From Nereocystis luetkeana (Eukaryota > Sar > Phaeophyceae > Laminariales > Laminariaceae), in the NCBI GenBank assembly GCA_031213475.1, contig JARUPZ010000014.1, forward strand, positions 62,001-126,000: a stretch of 64,000 nt of DNA, in the 5' to 3' direction. Below are positions 11,341 to 25,200 of this stretch, piece after piece (position 1 is the stretch's first letter; each line of letters starts with the position of its first letter). A program made the position numbers and the translations under genes. The notes under the pieces are model-generated. The model was not told the origin of the DNA and did no database searches. It worked only from the letters and a program-made list of their open reading frames with translations.

Positions 11341-11673
11341 GAGGACCTTTAACAATCTGGGAGAAGGGATCTTTAGGTTGGTAGGCTATTCGGATGTTTT
11401 GGTTCCTGTTAGGATCAAGGCACGGGCGGAGACCCAACCCAACCCCTGACTCTAACCCTAACCCTAACCCTAACCCAAACCCTGATCCCAAACCGCAGCC
11501 GAAACGGGCCAAAACTCGCCATAAACGAGGCTACGCCGAGTTTGCATCGAACCAGGAACTTTCTCAGATAGATATAGATGCGGACGACGATTCCGAAGTG
11601 CAGACCACGCTACACATTTTTCAAGTGAAAAACACCCCTAAAGATCCCTTCTCCCAGACTGCTAAACCTACTC
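11341..11673 (+). mobile_element. hAT-like MITE with telomere-like core, copy B
   Basis: This 333-bp element has ends GAGGACCTTTAACAATCTGG and, inverted, GAGTAGGTTTAGCAGTCTGG. The arms share GGGAGAAGGGATCTTTAGG. An exact 8-bp target duplication AACCAGTC flanks it (11333-11340 and 11674-11681), which points to the hAT group among TIR transposons with 8-bp duplications. The core has four CCCTAA units near 11450-11476. No transposase is present. A short open frame through the core is not recognised. Confidence 0.9.
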
Positions 11674-11876
11674 AACCAGTCAGCGAACAGCAACAAACAT
11701 CGATAGGTTTGGACGTATTTGACATGACAGATGATGGTTCATGGTAGATAAAGTAAAAGGCCGGTATCGTCGGTAGGGGTAGCGTGTGTGTACGTGTTGT
11801 GCGTTAGTAGGGAAAGTTTTTATTCTCGGTCTGCAGTCTGCAGGGGCGACAGGCAAGAAAAGTCTAGAGGCACAGG

Positions 11877-12193
11877 GAGGACCTTTAACAATCTGGGAGA
11901 AGGGATCTTTAGGTTGGTAGGCTGTTCGGATGTTTTGGTTCCTGTTGGGATCAAGGCACGGGCGAAGACCCAACCCAACCCCTGACTCTGACCCTAACCC
12001 TAACCCTACCCCTGACCCCAAACCGCAGCCGAAACGGGCCAAAACTCGCCATAAACGAGGCTACGCCAAGTTTGCATCGAACCAGGAACGTTCTCAGATG
12101 CGGACGACGATTCCGAAGTGCAGACCACGCTACACATTTTTCGAGTAAAAAACATCCCTAAAGATCCCTTCTCCCAGACTGCTAAACCTACTC
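11877..12193 (+). mobile_element. hAT-like MITE with telomere-like core, copy C
   Basis: This 317-bp element has the same termini and arms as copy B. It is flanked by the exact 8-bp duplication GGCACAGG (11869-11876 and 12194-12201). The CCCTAA core (about 11991-12010) is shorter than in copy B. Copies B and C lie in the same orientation only about 200 bp apart but have different target duplications, so they are independent insertions and not a tandem duplication. Confidence 0.9.
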
Positions 12194-12201
12194 GGCACAG
12201 G

Positions 12202-13726
12202 CGCTGCAGTGTATGAACGTATAAATGGACGTTTAAACTTGGTCTTGGGGCTCCGTAAACAACACTCTTTTGAGGCGTTCTCGAAGGAGAGTTCAAGGAC
12301 GTACGTGAGAGAAGGATCTTCGATCTTTACAAGGCTTATCACGGTAATTCGGATGGACGGTAAGGGCAGTAACGGCGGGACGGGTCGGGACGATAAAACC
12401 GCCGTCAAAATGGTTTGAGCAAATGACGGGTACCCAGGGTAAAAGTACCGATTCCGTGAGTTGGACCGGGACGGTTCCGGATCCGACGGTTCCGGGTACC
12501 CGGTTCTCAGTTCGACGGGGTTCAACTCTACTGCTGTGAGAACTGGAAAGCAAAACATACAGGGGTTGCTTAGAAATGCGCACTGACTCTTTTTTTAGGG
12601 GACCGGGGAGGCTCCGTCATCCCTTAATTCCGTAATACGACGTCCGTGCAAAGGAGCGGGGGTTCCAATGTCTTTATAGTGTATCTCAGATTATTTAGGA
12701 TACCGTCGCACTAACTAACACAAGTGCAAGGCCCGGGTTCGAAACCTGCTGGCTTTCTGCAACACCAACATATTATTTACACCCTCAACCTCCCCACCAC
12801 CTCCGCGATATTTTGTGTCTAGCCACACGTCTAGGTATAATCGTATACAGAGCAGAGGCATGTTCCTGACAAATTATTTAGTCTGCACAGTTGTAGAGCC
12901 GGCTCCCCATAATAACCCTATTGGAGTGGAACATACCACACCGGGGCGCACGCAGACTGGAATATCATACACCTAACCCCCTTCCCCCCGAAGCGGCCAA
13001 TTTGTTTTTTTGATCCGTTTTTTTTTCTTCCAGGATGACTTGTGTCGCAGTACTTCTGAGGTACTGAAGAGGCGTACGTACTCCCCCACTCGTACATTGG
13101 CGTCGCTTCCCCTACTCGATAACCTGGTACAAAATGCCAGGTACCCGGTTTATACGATACAATTATTACACCTGATCTTGATGTGTTCTGTTTCGATGCT
13201 TGGTTGTCCACTGCGTCATCGTGTGGTTTAACGGGCATCAATAACTGACACGCACGTGTAATTCAGCGTAATCTTTCCGTTCTACGGCCAAGCGAGACGT
13301 GCCATCATGATTATCTGAGTGTCCAGGAGATACTTTCCGGCTTTTTTCGACAGTGACGTACACGACAGTGACGCAGGTAGGCAGGCGAGGTGCATTGACA
13401 CCAGACGCGGTTAGCGGTTCGTTTCGAAGATGGATTGTGGCTGGTGAGGTATACACAGGTGCGGAAGACACCTGGTACTTGTCGAACTATTTATCCAGAC
13501 ATATCCTTTATATAATCTGATCCATCTGCGAATGAAGGAACCATGTTTTCATTATTATCCCAAGTTCATCTCCCTCACACAATGTGCCGACTGGTGCCCA
13601 CGAAAGCAAAAAACGCACTCGGCACTTCATGCGGCTTATTGTTCAGTTTCAGCCTATAATAGTCACACCCACGCAGCTGACGACGCATCCCATAGATTTC
13701 ATCGTACATACCGAACCCCGTGCCTC
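12202..13726. other. Unassigned spacer
   Basis: No gene is recognised. GGGTACCC-like sites recur near 12428-12505, and a B-box-like GGTTCGAAACC lies near 12729 without a tRNA fold. Longest frames are about 140 codons and lack motifs. Confidence 0.4.
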
Positions 13727-14392
13727 TTGCATGGTTAAAACAAATAATGTGCGCAACGCTGAATGCTGAGCTACTCCACACGGTTAGACAGTTCCACTCG
13801 TACTCGTATGTACCTGCTCTACCTTTCTACTAGATTCGCCAGGCCGCTAGGGGGAAGAGGGAACATAGTAGTGTAGCACTGTACAAGATATGGGGCGCGG
13901 GGGGCGTGGTGAGGCAGAGTACAGCAGGAGACTACTGATAACGTACAAACAATCTGACATACCCAAAACACACATAAATCATATTCTAGAATCGAGTCGG
14001 AGTGGAACATATATATATGTATATATTTACGGTACATTGTGGGGTGATAAAAAAACGAGCATACAGGACATGATACCTATTATTATTATCAAGGAACAGC
14101 AATGCGGGATCAGGATGGGTTTCGTAATTGTTCCCTTTTCTGAGCCTCTTTATTTTTTCCCCGGTCAGAAATCTAGCTACTACTGCAGTTATCATTTTGG
14201 GATTGGAAAGTTGAAAAGGTGTCTACTCTTACCCACGAATGCCGTTGTTGACCGCTGTTGATGACGGTACGTCAATCAATGATTGCGTATGAGCACATTC
14301 ATGGTCTACTTTGTTACGCATGTTATCTTGCTGGCGGGCACTGATGCCGAGGGAAGATGCTCTGCAGCTGTATTGGAAAGAACCCCTCGATT
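13727..14392 (+). repeat. 665-bp dispersed repeat, copy 2
   Basis: This is the second copy of the repeat at 5995-6655, same orientation and same endpoint (CTCGATT). It is diverged by substitutions and small indels. A short AT stretch (14010-14028) is specific to this copy. It lies 1.3 kb upstream of the main gene's start codon. Confidence 0.75.
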
Positions 14393-15719
14393 CAGTGTTT
14401 ACAAGGTCCGGCTTGGCTCTTACTGGGTGGAAAGCTATCCTGTGATCACCTGACAGTCCTCGCGACGTAAAACGCACAGAGCACGGTCCACGGGGCCTGG
14501 TCGGGTCCCAAGCTTGGACCGTGGTGAACATGCGGGACACCTGCGTGGCCCGCTGTGGAGTAGGAGCGAATTGACATCCGACAACATGTGAAACGGTTTC
14601 CGCATTATGAAATACCTGAATTTGGGCAAACCCATTGACCTACCTGTGAGCTACCTATAACTTGTTATTTTTCCCGTCGTACAGGCTCGGTTACGATATC
14701 CTGGGTTCTTCGGCTAGAGGCATGTTTGTTTTACTTGCTGTTTGTCTTGGTCTTCCATTCGTGACCAAGAGGCCTTGGATGTCGTTTCTATTGAATCACG
14801 ATAACCACTCCACAGAGGAACAGAACTTAACCTAAACACTTACTTTTTGCAGAGGATATTCGTGTCCTCTGAGCACCGAATAATACACATTTCTCGGATG
14901 ACCTACCCTACATCGATGAAGAATTCAATGTGACCACTGATTTAGACTACAGCCTATATTATTGGATGCCCCGATCTCGTGATGAAGACATGATACTTTG
15001 GTGTACCTTGCAGGCGTCTGGCGTACCGGAATTATGTTGCCGAAGAGTGTTGTGCTAGAATTACCCTACATTTTGGCTCCGCTGCATTGCAAAGACATTT
15101 TGAACTGTTGACAGTCAAACTCAACTCGGTCAATTAATTATCCTCCATGTTTCGGAATGGTCCCCCCTGTACGTTTCGGCTCCCGTTGTGCCAGTGCTTT
15201 CAGGAAGTTACAACAAGGGCAGATGATATATATATATATATGCGAAAGCATTACACAGCAACATACCAGCAACTTCGGTCTATGCGTACCCAGGTTGTTA
15301 TTGACATCTCAGAGACTGCGCAATGAACCGAGGATTGGCCGTTGATCGAAGCAACATGTACGCCCGAAGTGTCTGGAATGCGGTTCTACGTGGAACTAAA
15401 CGTTTCTATGTACCATATATATCGTCTAAATATTAATTTTGAGATAATTTCCATCATCATGCTGCGTACATTGCCTCATCTTGTACGGGGGGGGCATTTT
15501 CGACACTCCAAGATTGTGAACAAGTAAGTGCGATAGACCACATATAGGGTTGTGGTTTGCCGTCTATCCCGTACGACAATCATCTCGCGACAACATAAAT
15601 CAACGATGTGCGATTCACACGATGATACAGTCATTCGAAGGGCGGCCCAACCTTGGTTTTAGCAATGCAACTTATGAACGCGAACTTGACACTTTGCTTG
15701 CGTGCAATATTCGTACAGG
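14393..15719. other. Upstream flank of the beta-helix gene
   Basis: This is presumably promoter and 5' UTR for the gene starting at 15720. A TA run (15227-15241) lies about 480 bp upstream of the start codon, but no defined core promoter can be argued. No other gene is seen. Confidence 0.35.
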
Positions 15720-16203
15720 ATGGCGTTTGATCGCGCGGTGATGATAGTGATTGGCTTGGCCATCTGCTTTATGTCCGGAGCGGAATCAATGCCGTGTCCA
15801 TCGGGCACGGTTGCCGTCAACATCACTTCCACGGCCGACGTCCGCAATCTCACTGACGTGTTAGCTTGCACGGGGGGAGGATCGTTTGACATCACGCTGT
15901 ATTCCAGCGTCATCATCGCCCAGAGGATCGAGGTGGCCAATATGAAGAGCGTGTCTGTCACTGGGGCCGGTTTTCCTAGCATCCGTGGCGCGCCGGCCGA
16001 CGATGACGGCGCGGCTGGTGCGATCGGCAATGATGGATCTGGTCATGGCATATTTCATGTCGCTAACGGCTCCACCCTCCGCCTGAACAACTTGGTGCTA
16101 GAGGGTGGGAATGCAGAAGATGGCGGCGCTGTGAACCTGGTGGCTTCCAGCTCCCTGTTTGTACTTGATTGCACCTTTACCAACAACAACGCTTCGAACG
16201 GAG
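15720..16203 (+). CDS. Exon 1: signal peptide and N-cap of the beta-helix
   Basis: The ATG at 15720 gives MAFDRAVMIVIGLAICFMSG, a clear signal peptide with likely cleavage after AES. An in-frame GTG 18 bases upstream was rejected because it only lengthens the signal peptide's N-region. The mature part shows a typical beta-helix N-terminal region (VSVTGAGFPSIRG, STLRLNNLVLEGG) and the first FTNNNAS coil. The exon ends GGAG before GTGAGC, splitting a Gly codon in phase 1. Confidence 0.85.
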
Positions 16204-19200
16204 GTGAGCCCACATGTTTGCGATACGACTTGCACAGAGGTGGAGACCACCATTTGGTCAAGCACTTTAAGCCGCCAGGCCGGACGCCCCAACATGACTC
16301 GAGTCAGAGCTGCGCCGTGGCGACTGGACACAGTATATTGATTTCCCATATTGTACTACTTGTACGAATACCGGATCAATTAATTTGTGAACGACCAGAT
16401 AACGAGACACCCTTGTGGAACGGTACCCATCCGATGATCGCCAGTACCGCTTGCGATATTCACACGTGCCACGGTCTCCTCGTCATATATATTGGCACAC
16501 AGTTAGTGATTTTAAGTCAACCTCACCCAAGTAGCAGCGCCATCGAAATTATCAATGCCCCCCACACCCAGAAGAAGCACTATCATGTTGTCCAGTTGAC
16601 TGCTGTTCGATTTTGACAGGGTGGCCCGGTTTCGGTCATTACCTGGTATGTGTTCCTTATGTTTGGTGCCTTTAACGTGTTGGCGTAAAGTAGTCTCAAC
16701 GCACTTGATTGTTCTACAAGGCCTTTGTCGTGTCTTAACGTCGGTTGCTTATAGTGATACAAGCAAGTATTTATGTCGTGGGTCCTGTTGCCGATGCGTG
16801 CGGCCACGTTAAACTCGCAGACGATCCCCCAATATGCCTGCAACCAGGTGCCATATCCGCCACCACGTCGGGAATCTACGTCGCCGGCAACACATCGTTT
16901 GATGGCAACTCAGCCCAAGTCGGAGGTCAGATGTGCTCATGCAGATTCCATGCGTCGCTCAGTGATTCAGTATCTGATGAACGGTAGAAAATGTCTTTCA
17001 AGACGCATGGGTGCGTCCATTTTCGGTTCGTTGCCACCGCATGTGCGCACATGATCGAGCCACAAGAGGAGGATTATTAAAGTGTGCATTGGGGAACTCG
17101 AGCAACCACGGCCTTTTGAGGGATTTGCTTTCCACGCTGGTGGTCAATCGACAGTCCCCAAAACCATCTTTATAGAGAGAAAATATGTAAAACCTCTGTA
17201 ATAATCCGTAGTTTGCTGACAACAAGAATACCTCAAATATGGTGTAAAACAGTCCATATGACCCGCTAAAGGGCACACACCGTTTGATGGAGAGTTGCCA
17301 GAGGTTGGCTTGTCACTAGCCCTCTACGTGTTCCGGCTCAAAATAATTATCCGTTATCGTGGGAACACACGGTACTGTCGAACGACTCACGAGTTGACTC
17401 CCATTCAGTGATGTCTGTAGTTGTCTAGTACAGAACGAAAACTGGATACATGTCATTTGTGAGCTCGTATCGGTCTGGAATTCTACGTCAATCCGCGCGC
17501 GTATTCCCTTGCATCGGGGACTTTTTTTATCATATGGTAGTGACCACATCAGCCTTCGGAACCTTCGAAATGACTGGTCCGAGTCTTGTCTACGGTATCC
17601 TCTCTTGCTTGTGTGATGATGTGTAGAGGGTTAGGGTTAGTGTGTAGTCCAGGTGGCAGAGGCGTACCTATTCCGTGGGCCCCATGGAATGGCCCGATAA
17701 TCCGTCCGTCCAACTTTCCGGACCCTCAGGTGGAATACATCTGCACGGTAACTCCTCTCTACAAATGGAAGGCAACACTTACTTTATCGAGAACCATGTC
17801 GATGGGAACGGAGGTAGGAGGCGTCTTGAAATATTTATACCCTAAATATTAAGGCAGGAGCAGTACCTCCTCCGTTCTTTGGCTGTAGCACGATCGAGTA
17901 CGGTGGGTGTCGACGGTGGCAGTAACACCGACATCAGCATAAACTAACGCTGCTTCCCACTTGTTCCAGGCGACCATGTACTTACCTGTCTTCATGCAAC
18001 ATGTGCAAATCAGTTTACGGGGATGGGCATTAATAGCGCGCTCGTCACAGATTATTTGGATTCGGGTAGATGAAAACTGGAGTTGGAAATAAATATCGAT
18101 GTTTCCCTTTCAAGATGTTTTCCGATTATTTACGCCAAGCGAGCGCTACGTCAGACCACTATCGATACCTCGATGATTTCGTCGTGGGTCATCTGTACTA
18201 CTAGTAGGACTCTCCCAACCACGTATTTTGACATCAACGCCTACCAGATTCGATGGGTGGGGTAATCGTCTTGAAGTAGAACGTTTTCTGCCTGTTTCTG
18301 TTCTAGTGGCGTCCATAATAATACCTTACGAGTTCTATTGGAGGCGGTGATAACAAGGACGTTCTCAGGTTCGTAACTGTCTTTTCCATAGCACCCTCAG
18401 CAGCAAGGTTCGTCGGGAGAGAAGCCAGCGCGTACGCCAACGTCGGTGTTTGTTTCTGCAACAAACAATGCCTGAGCCCCGTCAGCAACAGTTAACTCTC
18501 GTATTCACTGCCCTGACTTTATTATTCCAGTTTCTTGTTTGTTCTGGTCGACGAGACGTTCGCGGATCGTCACCATCTTGCTCCATCGAGTAGGTTGCAC
18601 ACGTCAACCCCAAAACATTACGATACCCACCCACAGGTGCTATACATCTATATGGTAACTCCTCAATGCAAATCGACGGCAGCACATCATTTATGAACAA
18701 CTCAGCAGCGGGTGACGGAGGTAAGAACAATATCAGAAACTGACTTGGTACCCTCCAGGTTGATCGGACCTCTCATGTGTCTCACAGGTCACCAAAGCAA
18801 ATGTGTCTCCCTTCGGTGGGTTTGGTGTGGCGAAGTACCGAAAGCCGCGGTACCGATGTCGCTCCTTAACAACAACTGGTATATTGCGACAAACACTCTA
18901 TATAGTAGTAGACTATGTATCGCTATTGGCAGGTGCCCCTTGGCAACTGCTACACCCCTTGAAGGTCGTATCCGGCATTAAAAGGCTGCGGCTCGACGGT
19001 GTGGATAGCACTTGCCGTTTGGTAAATAATGGTCGTTGAAAAATATCAGTAGTGATATATTTCGTTCTGAATTATTGAAGCTGATAAAATTGCCCCGTAC
19101 CCTTCACGTATCAAGCAGCCGATACCATGAGTACCGGTCAAACCTTGAATACAAAGATGGGTGCCTTTTGACTATTGACTATTCACGCTAGAAGGGCCAA

Positions 19201-22200
19201 TACGACGCATGTTTTGGGGTCTGTAGTTTTGTCTGAAGGCGACCTAGTATCACCAGACGCACAGGCGCTGGAGAAGCGCAGGAGTTGCGTTCGTTTTTTT
19301 CCGTAGTAGGCCGAAAGCACCGACAATTACAATAATCTGCCTTGGGTACGTGTATGAAGGTAAACCTGAACAGCGATGGTGAACCCTGTCTCGTCAAAAC
19401 ACTCGCCAAGGAAGGGAGGTTGGAGGCCAAACGAGAAGCACCTTCGAAACGCTTGCTTTGTCTTCACGCTGCGTAAGCTCGATAGCTTATACATTTTCAG
19501 GCAACATTTCGTAGGTGCCCTGTCGCACGTCAAAACATCGTTCGTAATGCCAGCGCCCATGGCAGAAACAACGACAACTACTATCCCGCGTCCATGGACT
19601 TGAAACAATCGAGTACTGTATGTATTCGGATACTACGGGTCGGCAGTTTGAAACTGGTGCCGCGCATTCGCATTGTTAACGAATTAATACCCTCGTTAAT
19701 ACCCTCGTTTCACACACAGAACCCGTGTAAACGCAAAACCCGTGTCAACACGAGTTTGTCACGATTCTGTGAATCGTCTGCAGCGCGTAGGCGGGCAGTA
19801 TCATATAACGTTCGGAACAGTTGCGGTCATGTGTAAAACACCGGACGACGTGAACTTGGCTTCGTAGAAGAGCGCGGACTGTAACCGTTGCTTTCGTTTA
19901 TATGCTACAGTACCACTCGCAACAACCGGTTTCTATCTTCAGGTGCCCTGTATGGTTCTACTAGTTGCTCAATCAACTTCAACGGTGACAGCCTTTTTAA
20001 AGACAACCTTGCCCGCGCCAACGGAGGTGAGAACCATTTGGGTGATACGTGTTGTCAGGTACCAGGTGCTGCGTTTTCCGTGTTTCTCGTCGCTACGTAC
20101 CACGCAAAATCGCTTGTGCATTGCGTGCATTGCAGTTCAGCCATGGTCAATGAGAACGTTGCCATACTAGCCCCGTCTACACAATTCGGGGTTATGCCTT
20201 AAACCATAATCCGTTTCCCTATGTCTAATTTATAAAAAACCTGGACTACAGCAGCAGAATTACTCGAAAATACTTCGTACGATGAGCAGTACCTGAACCA
20301 TCAGCTTGAGGAAAGGGATGTATTCATTCTTCTAACGGGTGGTAACGTCAATACGTACAATAGACCTGCGCGTGATTGCCCACATTACATCCCGTGTAAC
20401 AAGGAATTTGCCACAAAGAGACGTTGCGGGAGGCTGGGCTTTGAAGAGGACGAAACATAGCATGTGTGGGCGGGAAGGGAACTGTACGAGTAAACGCTGT
20501 GAAATACCATATATATGTTGAGTTAGGTTTGTGTATGATTGCGAATACAGCGCACAAAACATATTCCGGCACCCCATACGCCAACGACGCCCCCCCGGGT
20601 AAACAAGGTTGGCACCCTACCGGCCATTCAGGGGTTCGCCGTTGTATCGCTCGACTGATTGGGTTGGGTGTAACCCGCCCCTGCGGGCTGTTTATGATCT
20701 GCTCGGCAGTCACTCGTTGTGTTCCATGTCGTGGCAATATGTGGCTACTCGAGATCGTTCTCGAGGCGGCGCCGTTGTGTACGATGTATTGCCGTGAACT
20801 CGCCTCCGACTGTTAATGTGATGTTCACGTTACCTACCCGCAGGTGCTATACAAATTTCGACGAATGTTTATTTGAAAATCGAAGGAAGCACATCCTTTG
20901 TGAACAACATTGCACAACTTGACGGAGGTAAGGGGCGTCCCGAGCTACTGCTGTTGAGGAGTAAAGCACGAAGTGCGGTTCGTAGTATCTCTCGACTGAT
21001 ACCATTGTGCTGTTGCGGGTTCGACTGTTGCCAAACCTGCCGGTCACCGGGGCTCTGACATTTGTCAGATAATAATTAAAAGGCACGAGTCCAAGCAAAC
21101 GTTTTGACGATGTCGAAGCGTCTGCATATGCGAGGGTGCTATGTAGGCGATTGTGCAGGCATAAAAAAACTAGATGGCTCAGTTACACTGCAGGGGTGGC
21201 ATTTTTTGTTGTGAGCAGATACCAAAACAATATGTTTTGTACGGTTCGCTTGCGCGTGTGAAACGGCCCACAATCTACACAGGCATCAGGACGCTGTGAA
21301 CAGATCTTGCGTATCTGGTGACTCCACACGGCGAAGACTGGTATCGTTTTCAAAAATGAACGGAGAACGGTTTAATCTGTAGACAGCACACTCTATACCT
21401 CTATCAGAAACTGCACAACTCTACGCTCATAAACCATATTGTTCTAGCCGTGTAAAGTTGGAACATCCAAGCTACGTAAACGATACGTCCGGCTTTACCA
21501 GATAGGCATCTTTGTTTGAGTTATGCCCCAAGCACTCTAACATAGGTAACCCTGCCAGCTATTACAAACATACATGTGTCTCGGCATGTTTACATGGGCT
21601 AGAAAAACTTGGGTGAGAACACTTACAACTGCTACTGCCCATCTGCAGGTGCCATTCGTGCGTATGTCGATGCGGCCGTCATCATCGGCGGCGAAGCCTA
21701 TTTTGTCGATAACATAGCGTGGGGACACGGAGGTAAGAATCCCATTGAAAATGGCGGCCTGTATGCTGGGTTTTGGTATCACTTTGTTTGGGCCAACTAG
21801 ACAGAATACAAATAACTTCGATGGTTTTCTGTCACGCGTCCGAACACCACCTAACGCGACGGCACCCGCGCCACGGGCTGAACTACCGAACACATCATGT
21901 CCATTACAAAGAGAAGCCATCGTCGCTACTATGGGGGTATTTGTACTTTGGGCATCAGATTCTATGGGTTGAAAATCAGTTCCTTTGGGTGGGAATAGTC
22001 CTTTCATTCCGAGAGGATTTTGATAGTTCAGTTTGACTGAACGTCTCTAGTGCTACGTTCCGATGCTGAATACAGTGATGTGAGTTGACAATGTTGTCAG
22101 TATTTCCCCGTCAACGCCCTACAATACCTTGGTCAGTGTGCCATGCTAATGTCTCTTCTGTGGGCACGCCTCGCGAGTGACACGTTATACGGCTCTCGCC

Positions 22201-25200
22201 TTCATTGTTGTTTACTGTAGAGTAATTAATACATAATAGGTCCATTGCGGGGAAGCTGGTTTCGGAATAATTAATAGCGTACAGACCGTCGTCGTGCTAC
22301 CCCGCACTGAAATATCCATTGCCTATCGCCAGGTGCCCTGTCCGCTTTCAAGGGAGCCTCCTTCGACTTCGACGGTGACAGCATTTTCGAAAGTAACTTT
22401 GCCAACTCTGGCGGAGGTGCGACACGGCTTGATATCCAACGTTTACGCCTGTTTCTTTTCAATTGGCCTTTTCATAATGTATCACGATAGGCAAATGAAG
22501 AGTTGATAATGAGAACGACGTTTCCGAAGCTCATTGCCCACAAACAAATGTGCCCGAAGTTTTTATCGGAGTCAGTCTGCGGTTGGGTGACGAACTATAG
22601 ATCGTAAGTAGTACCATGCAAATATGCACCGTCTTGCACTTTCCACTACAAAATCGGTGTTAGGCGGTGTCTAGGGTAACTCCATGGCTGAGGGGAGTTG
22701 CTGAATGACTCTATTGTGGCCATGCCTTGGCCTATTGACACACACACCCCAACTTCAGTGTCAATTCTACTTAGTTATATGTACCGCACCAGAATTGAAG
22801 GTCTTGGAAACATTATATTCAATGTCCGATCCGAAACATGTAAACTTACAGCATCAACACAATGACGGTCATATATATGCCAAACCTCTTCCGGTTCAGG
22901 TGTGAACCCTTGTAGAGCATAGCGTACCTGCAAGTCATGTCCAATAGTGAAGTGTTGCATTGGCCACCGTTCTCGTGTTCCGTCAGTGTACCAAATACCC
23001 TATTCATTATGTTTCCGACCTGCAGGTGCTATAGACTTGTATGACACCTGCGCTTTCCATGTCAACGGCAGCCTGACTCTGGTCGACAACAATGCCGGCA
23101 CCTTCGGAGGTAAGACGCGGTTCGGAATAGGAGATGTTGCAGCCGTATTGTTGGAACGCTAGAATACCACAAACAAACGTCAACAAAGCGCGTATACCTC
23201 TCGCTGGTTGGTTTCTGGCCTAACGAGCGTTAGAATACAGACAAAATCAGCGACGATCGCGGCGTCGACGTGAAACAGCGATATCAAAGTTCGGATGAAA
23301 TTCGAGTAACCATGTAAAGGGTTAGGGTTACGGGATACTGCGATGTCGTGTCCAAGAAGGCGTCCGGCATCCGCAGTATTCATGACGACAAATGCTCCCT
23401 TCATTTAGGCGTACTAGCAGTGTGGCCACGGTTTCGTCCGTGGTAATAATATGTATACATGTGTTGTGCATTGTATTATATGCAAGGCGTGTGGTATGAC
23501 GCTTTTGATATAAGGAGTGATGTTGGCAGACATCGCAGGATGGTAGTGTGCTGTGATGAAGTACGGTATGGAATGAAAATCGTGGGATCTACGCTCCCTA
23601 GGGTCTCCCCAAGAGCGGGCCAAGTTGCCGTCCGGCATGTGAGAGTATCCAAAGCTCAATCCAATTCTTGAAAATGGGGGCATTTTCTACCTGGGGGTGG
23701 AAGCTATTGACGTCCACGTGTTCCGGAGAAAGGAGGAAGAAAGTATAGTGCTGTGCCGCACGCCGCCCAACACCTTTGAGACCCGTATTCAGCCGACGAA
23801 AGAAGCGGGGACAGCATCAATGCTTGGGTATTCGGCCAACCCCAAATCTTCTGGAAACACTGACCTTAGATTCCCGGTGTTGTTTCGTGCCGCAGCAAGC
23901 TGAGACCGAAACTGAACCTTCCAATACTGACAATCGGTAAACACTGCTCTCTACAAACAACGATTTCATAATTTTATAAAAACAACTACATAATGACTCA
24001 AAATATCATATATATTTTATAGATGAATAAAATCTATGACTTCAAGAAAGAAGACAGCACCAACGCTGGGTTTCCTGCCTCTCTGCTTATATTCCGTGGA
24101 TACTGACCACACGTTCTGGAAAAGGCAGGTATATTGCTGACGTAACATTGCGGCCTAGGGCGTTTCTTCTATAATTTTTTGCCAGTGAGGCCTCCCGGTG
24201 CGACCAACCGGAGGCCCTCACCCAGAGATACTTGCCGGGCAATCAACGCGGCACCGCGTCGCAGAGAGTAGATACCCCGGTAAATAGAACACTAACAAAA
24301 CAGATATCGCTGTCGACGGTACACCTCGCTACCAACGATGGGCGAGGGGGGTGGTCTGTTGTTTCCTAGCCTCTCTTTACTTTGTCGTGCTGTTGTAGAG
24401 CTGCGATATCGCTCACCGAGGGATAATCAATCACTCTCCCCAAGGCCATACAACAATTGAGGCTTTCCCGAAAAGAGATCCACCCTGCTGGCGTACCCTC
24501 TTTGCTGTTGCTGATTATTGTTGCAACATCGCGCCGTAGGTTCGTACCAGTCTGGCTCTAGATAGAAGGTAGTTTCACTTGTAGCATACGGGTATAATTG
24601 AGTCCTACCTGGCATGTTTTATGCGTCGGGGGTTGGATTCCATGCATGAGAACGTTTGGCCCTCTTTTTCCCGTTTTTTATGTCGTGGAACACGGAAAAG
24701 TACTTTTTCCGCCAGTAATACCTCCCAAGGCATACTACGAGTTCATGGCCGTTAAAGGTGGTAGGCACATTTTTGAGAGGCCAGGAGGCTACTAAAAAAC
24801 GTAACAAAGCTACGATATAACAAACTCATTATTCATGTTGTAAAGCGACTTTTAAAATAACCAGATTTCCTTCCTCGGAAAAAACGAAAAATTATTCCGA
24901 GCATCTGGGGGGGGGATGATACCGATCCACCCCCGTGTTTTTCCATCCCCTCGCTTCACATATATATATCCTATTGAAGCATATGGAAGCATATTGAAAC
25001 GACTTTAGGTGTTTTTGATGCGCAAGTCATGCACGGTCATTCACAGTATCAAACTACCTTATATGTAGAGACTTCCTAAGCTACCTTGTATTTAGAGACA
25101 GACTGGTGCCTAACCCTATATAAATTGCGATCAATGAGGCCTCTCTAATGTGGCATGAGATCACACCCGTATTTGTTGTCCCTGAACTTGTCTTGATGTC

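Noticed and set aside
12690-12760. Possible tRNA gene (GGTTCGAAACC B-box)
   Set aside because: The flanking bases do not form T, anticodon or acceptor stems.
15702-15719. Alternative GTG start 18 bases upstream of exon 1's ATG
   Set aside because: The ATG at 15720 already gives a complete signal peptide, and GTG starts are not expected in a eukaryote.
21537-22007. 156-codon minus-strand frame
   Set aside because: It is a shadow of exon 7 and its flanks. The plus-strand exon fits the array exactly.
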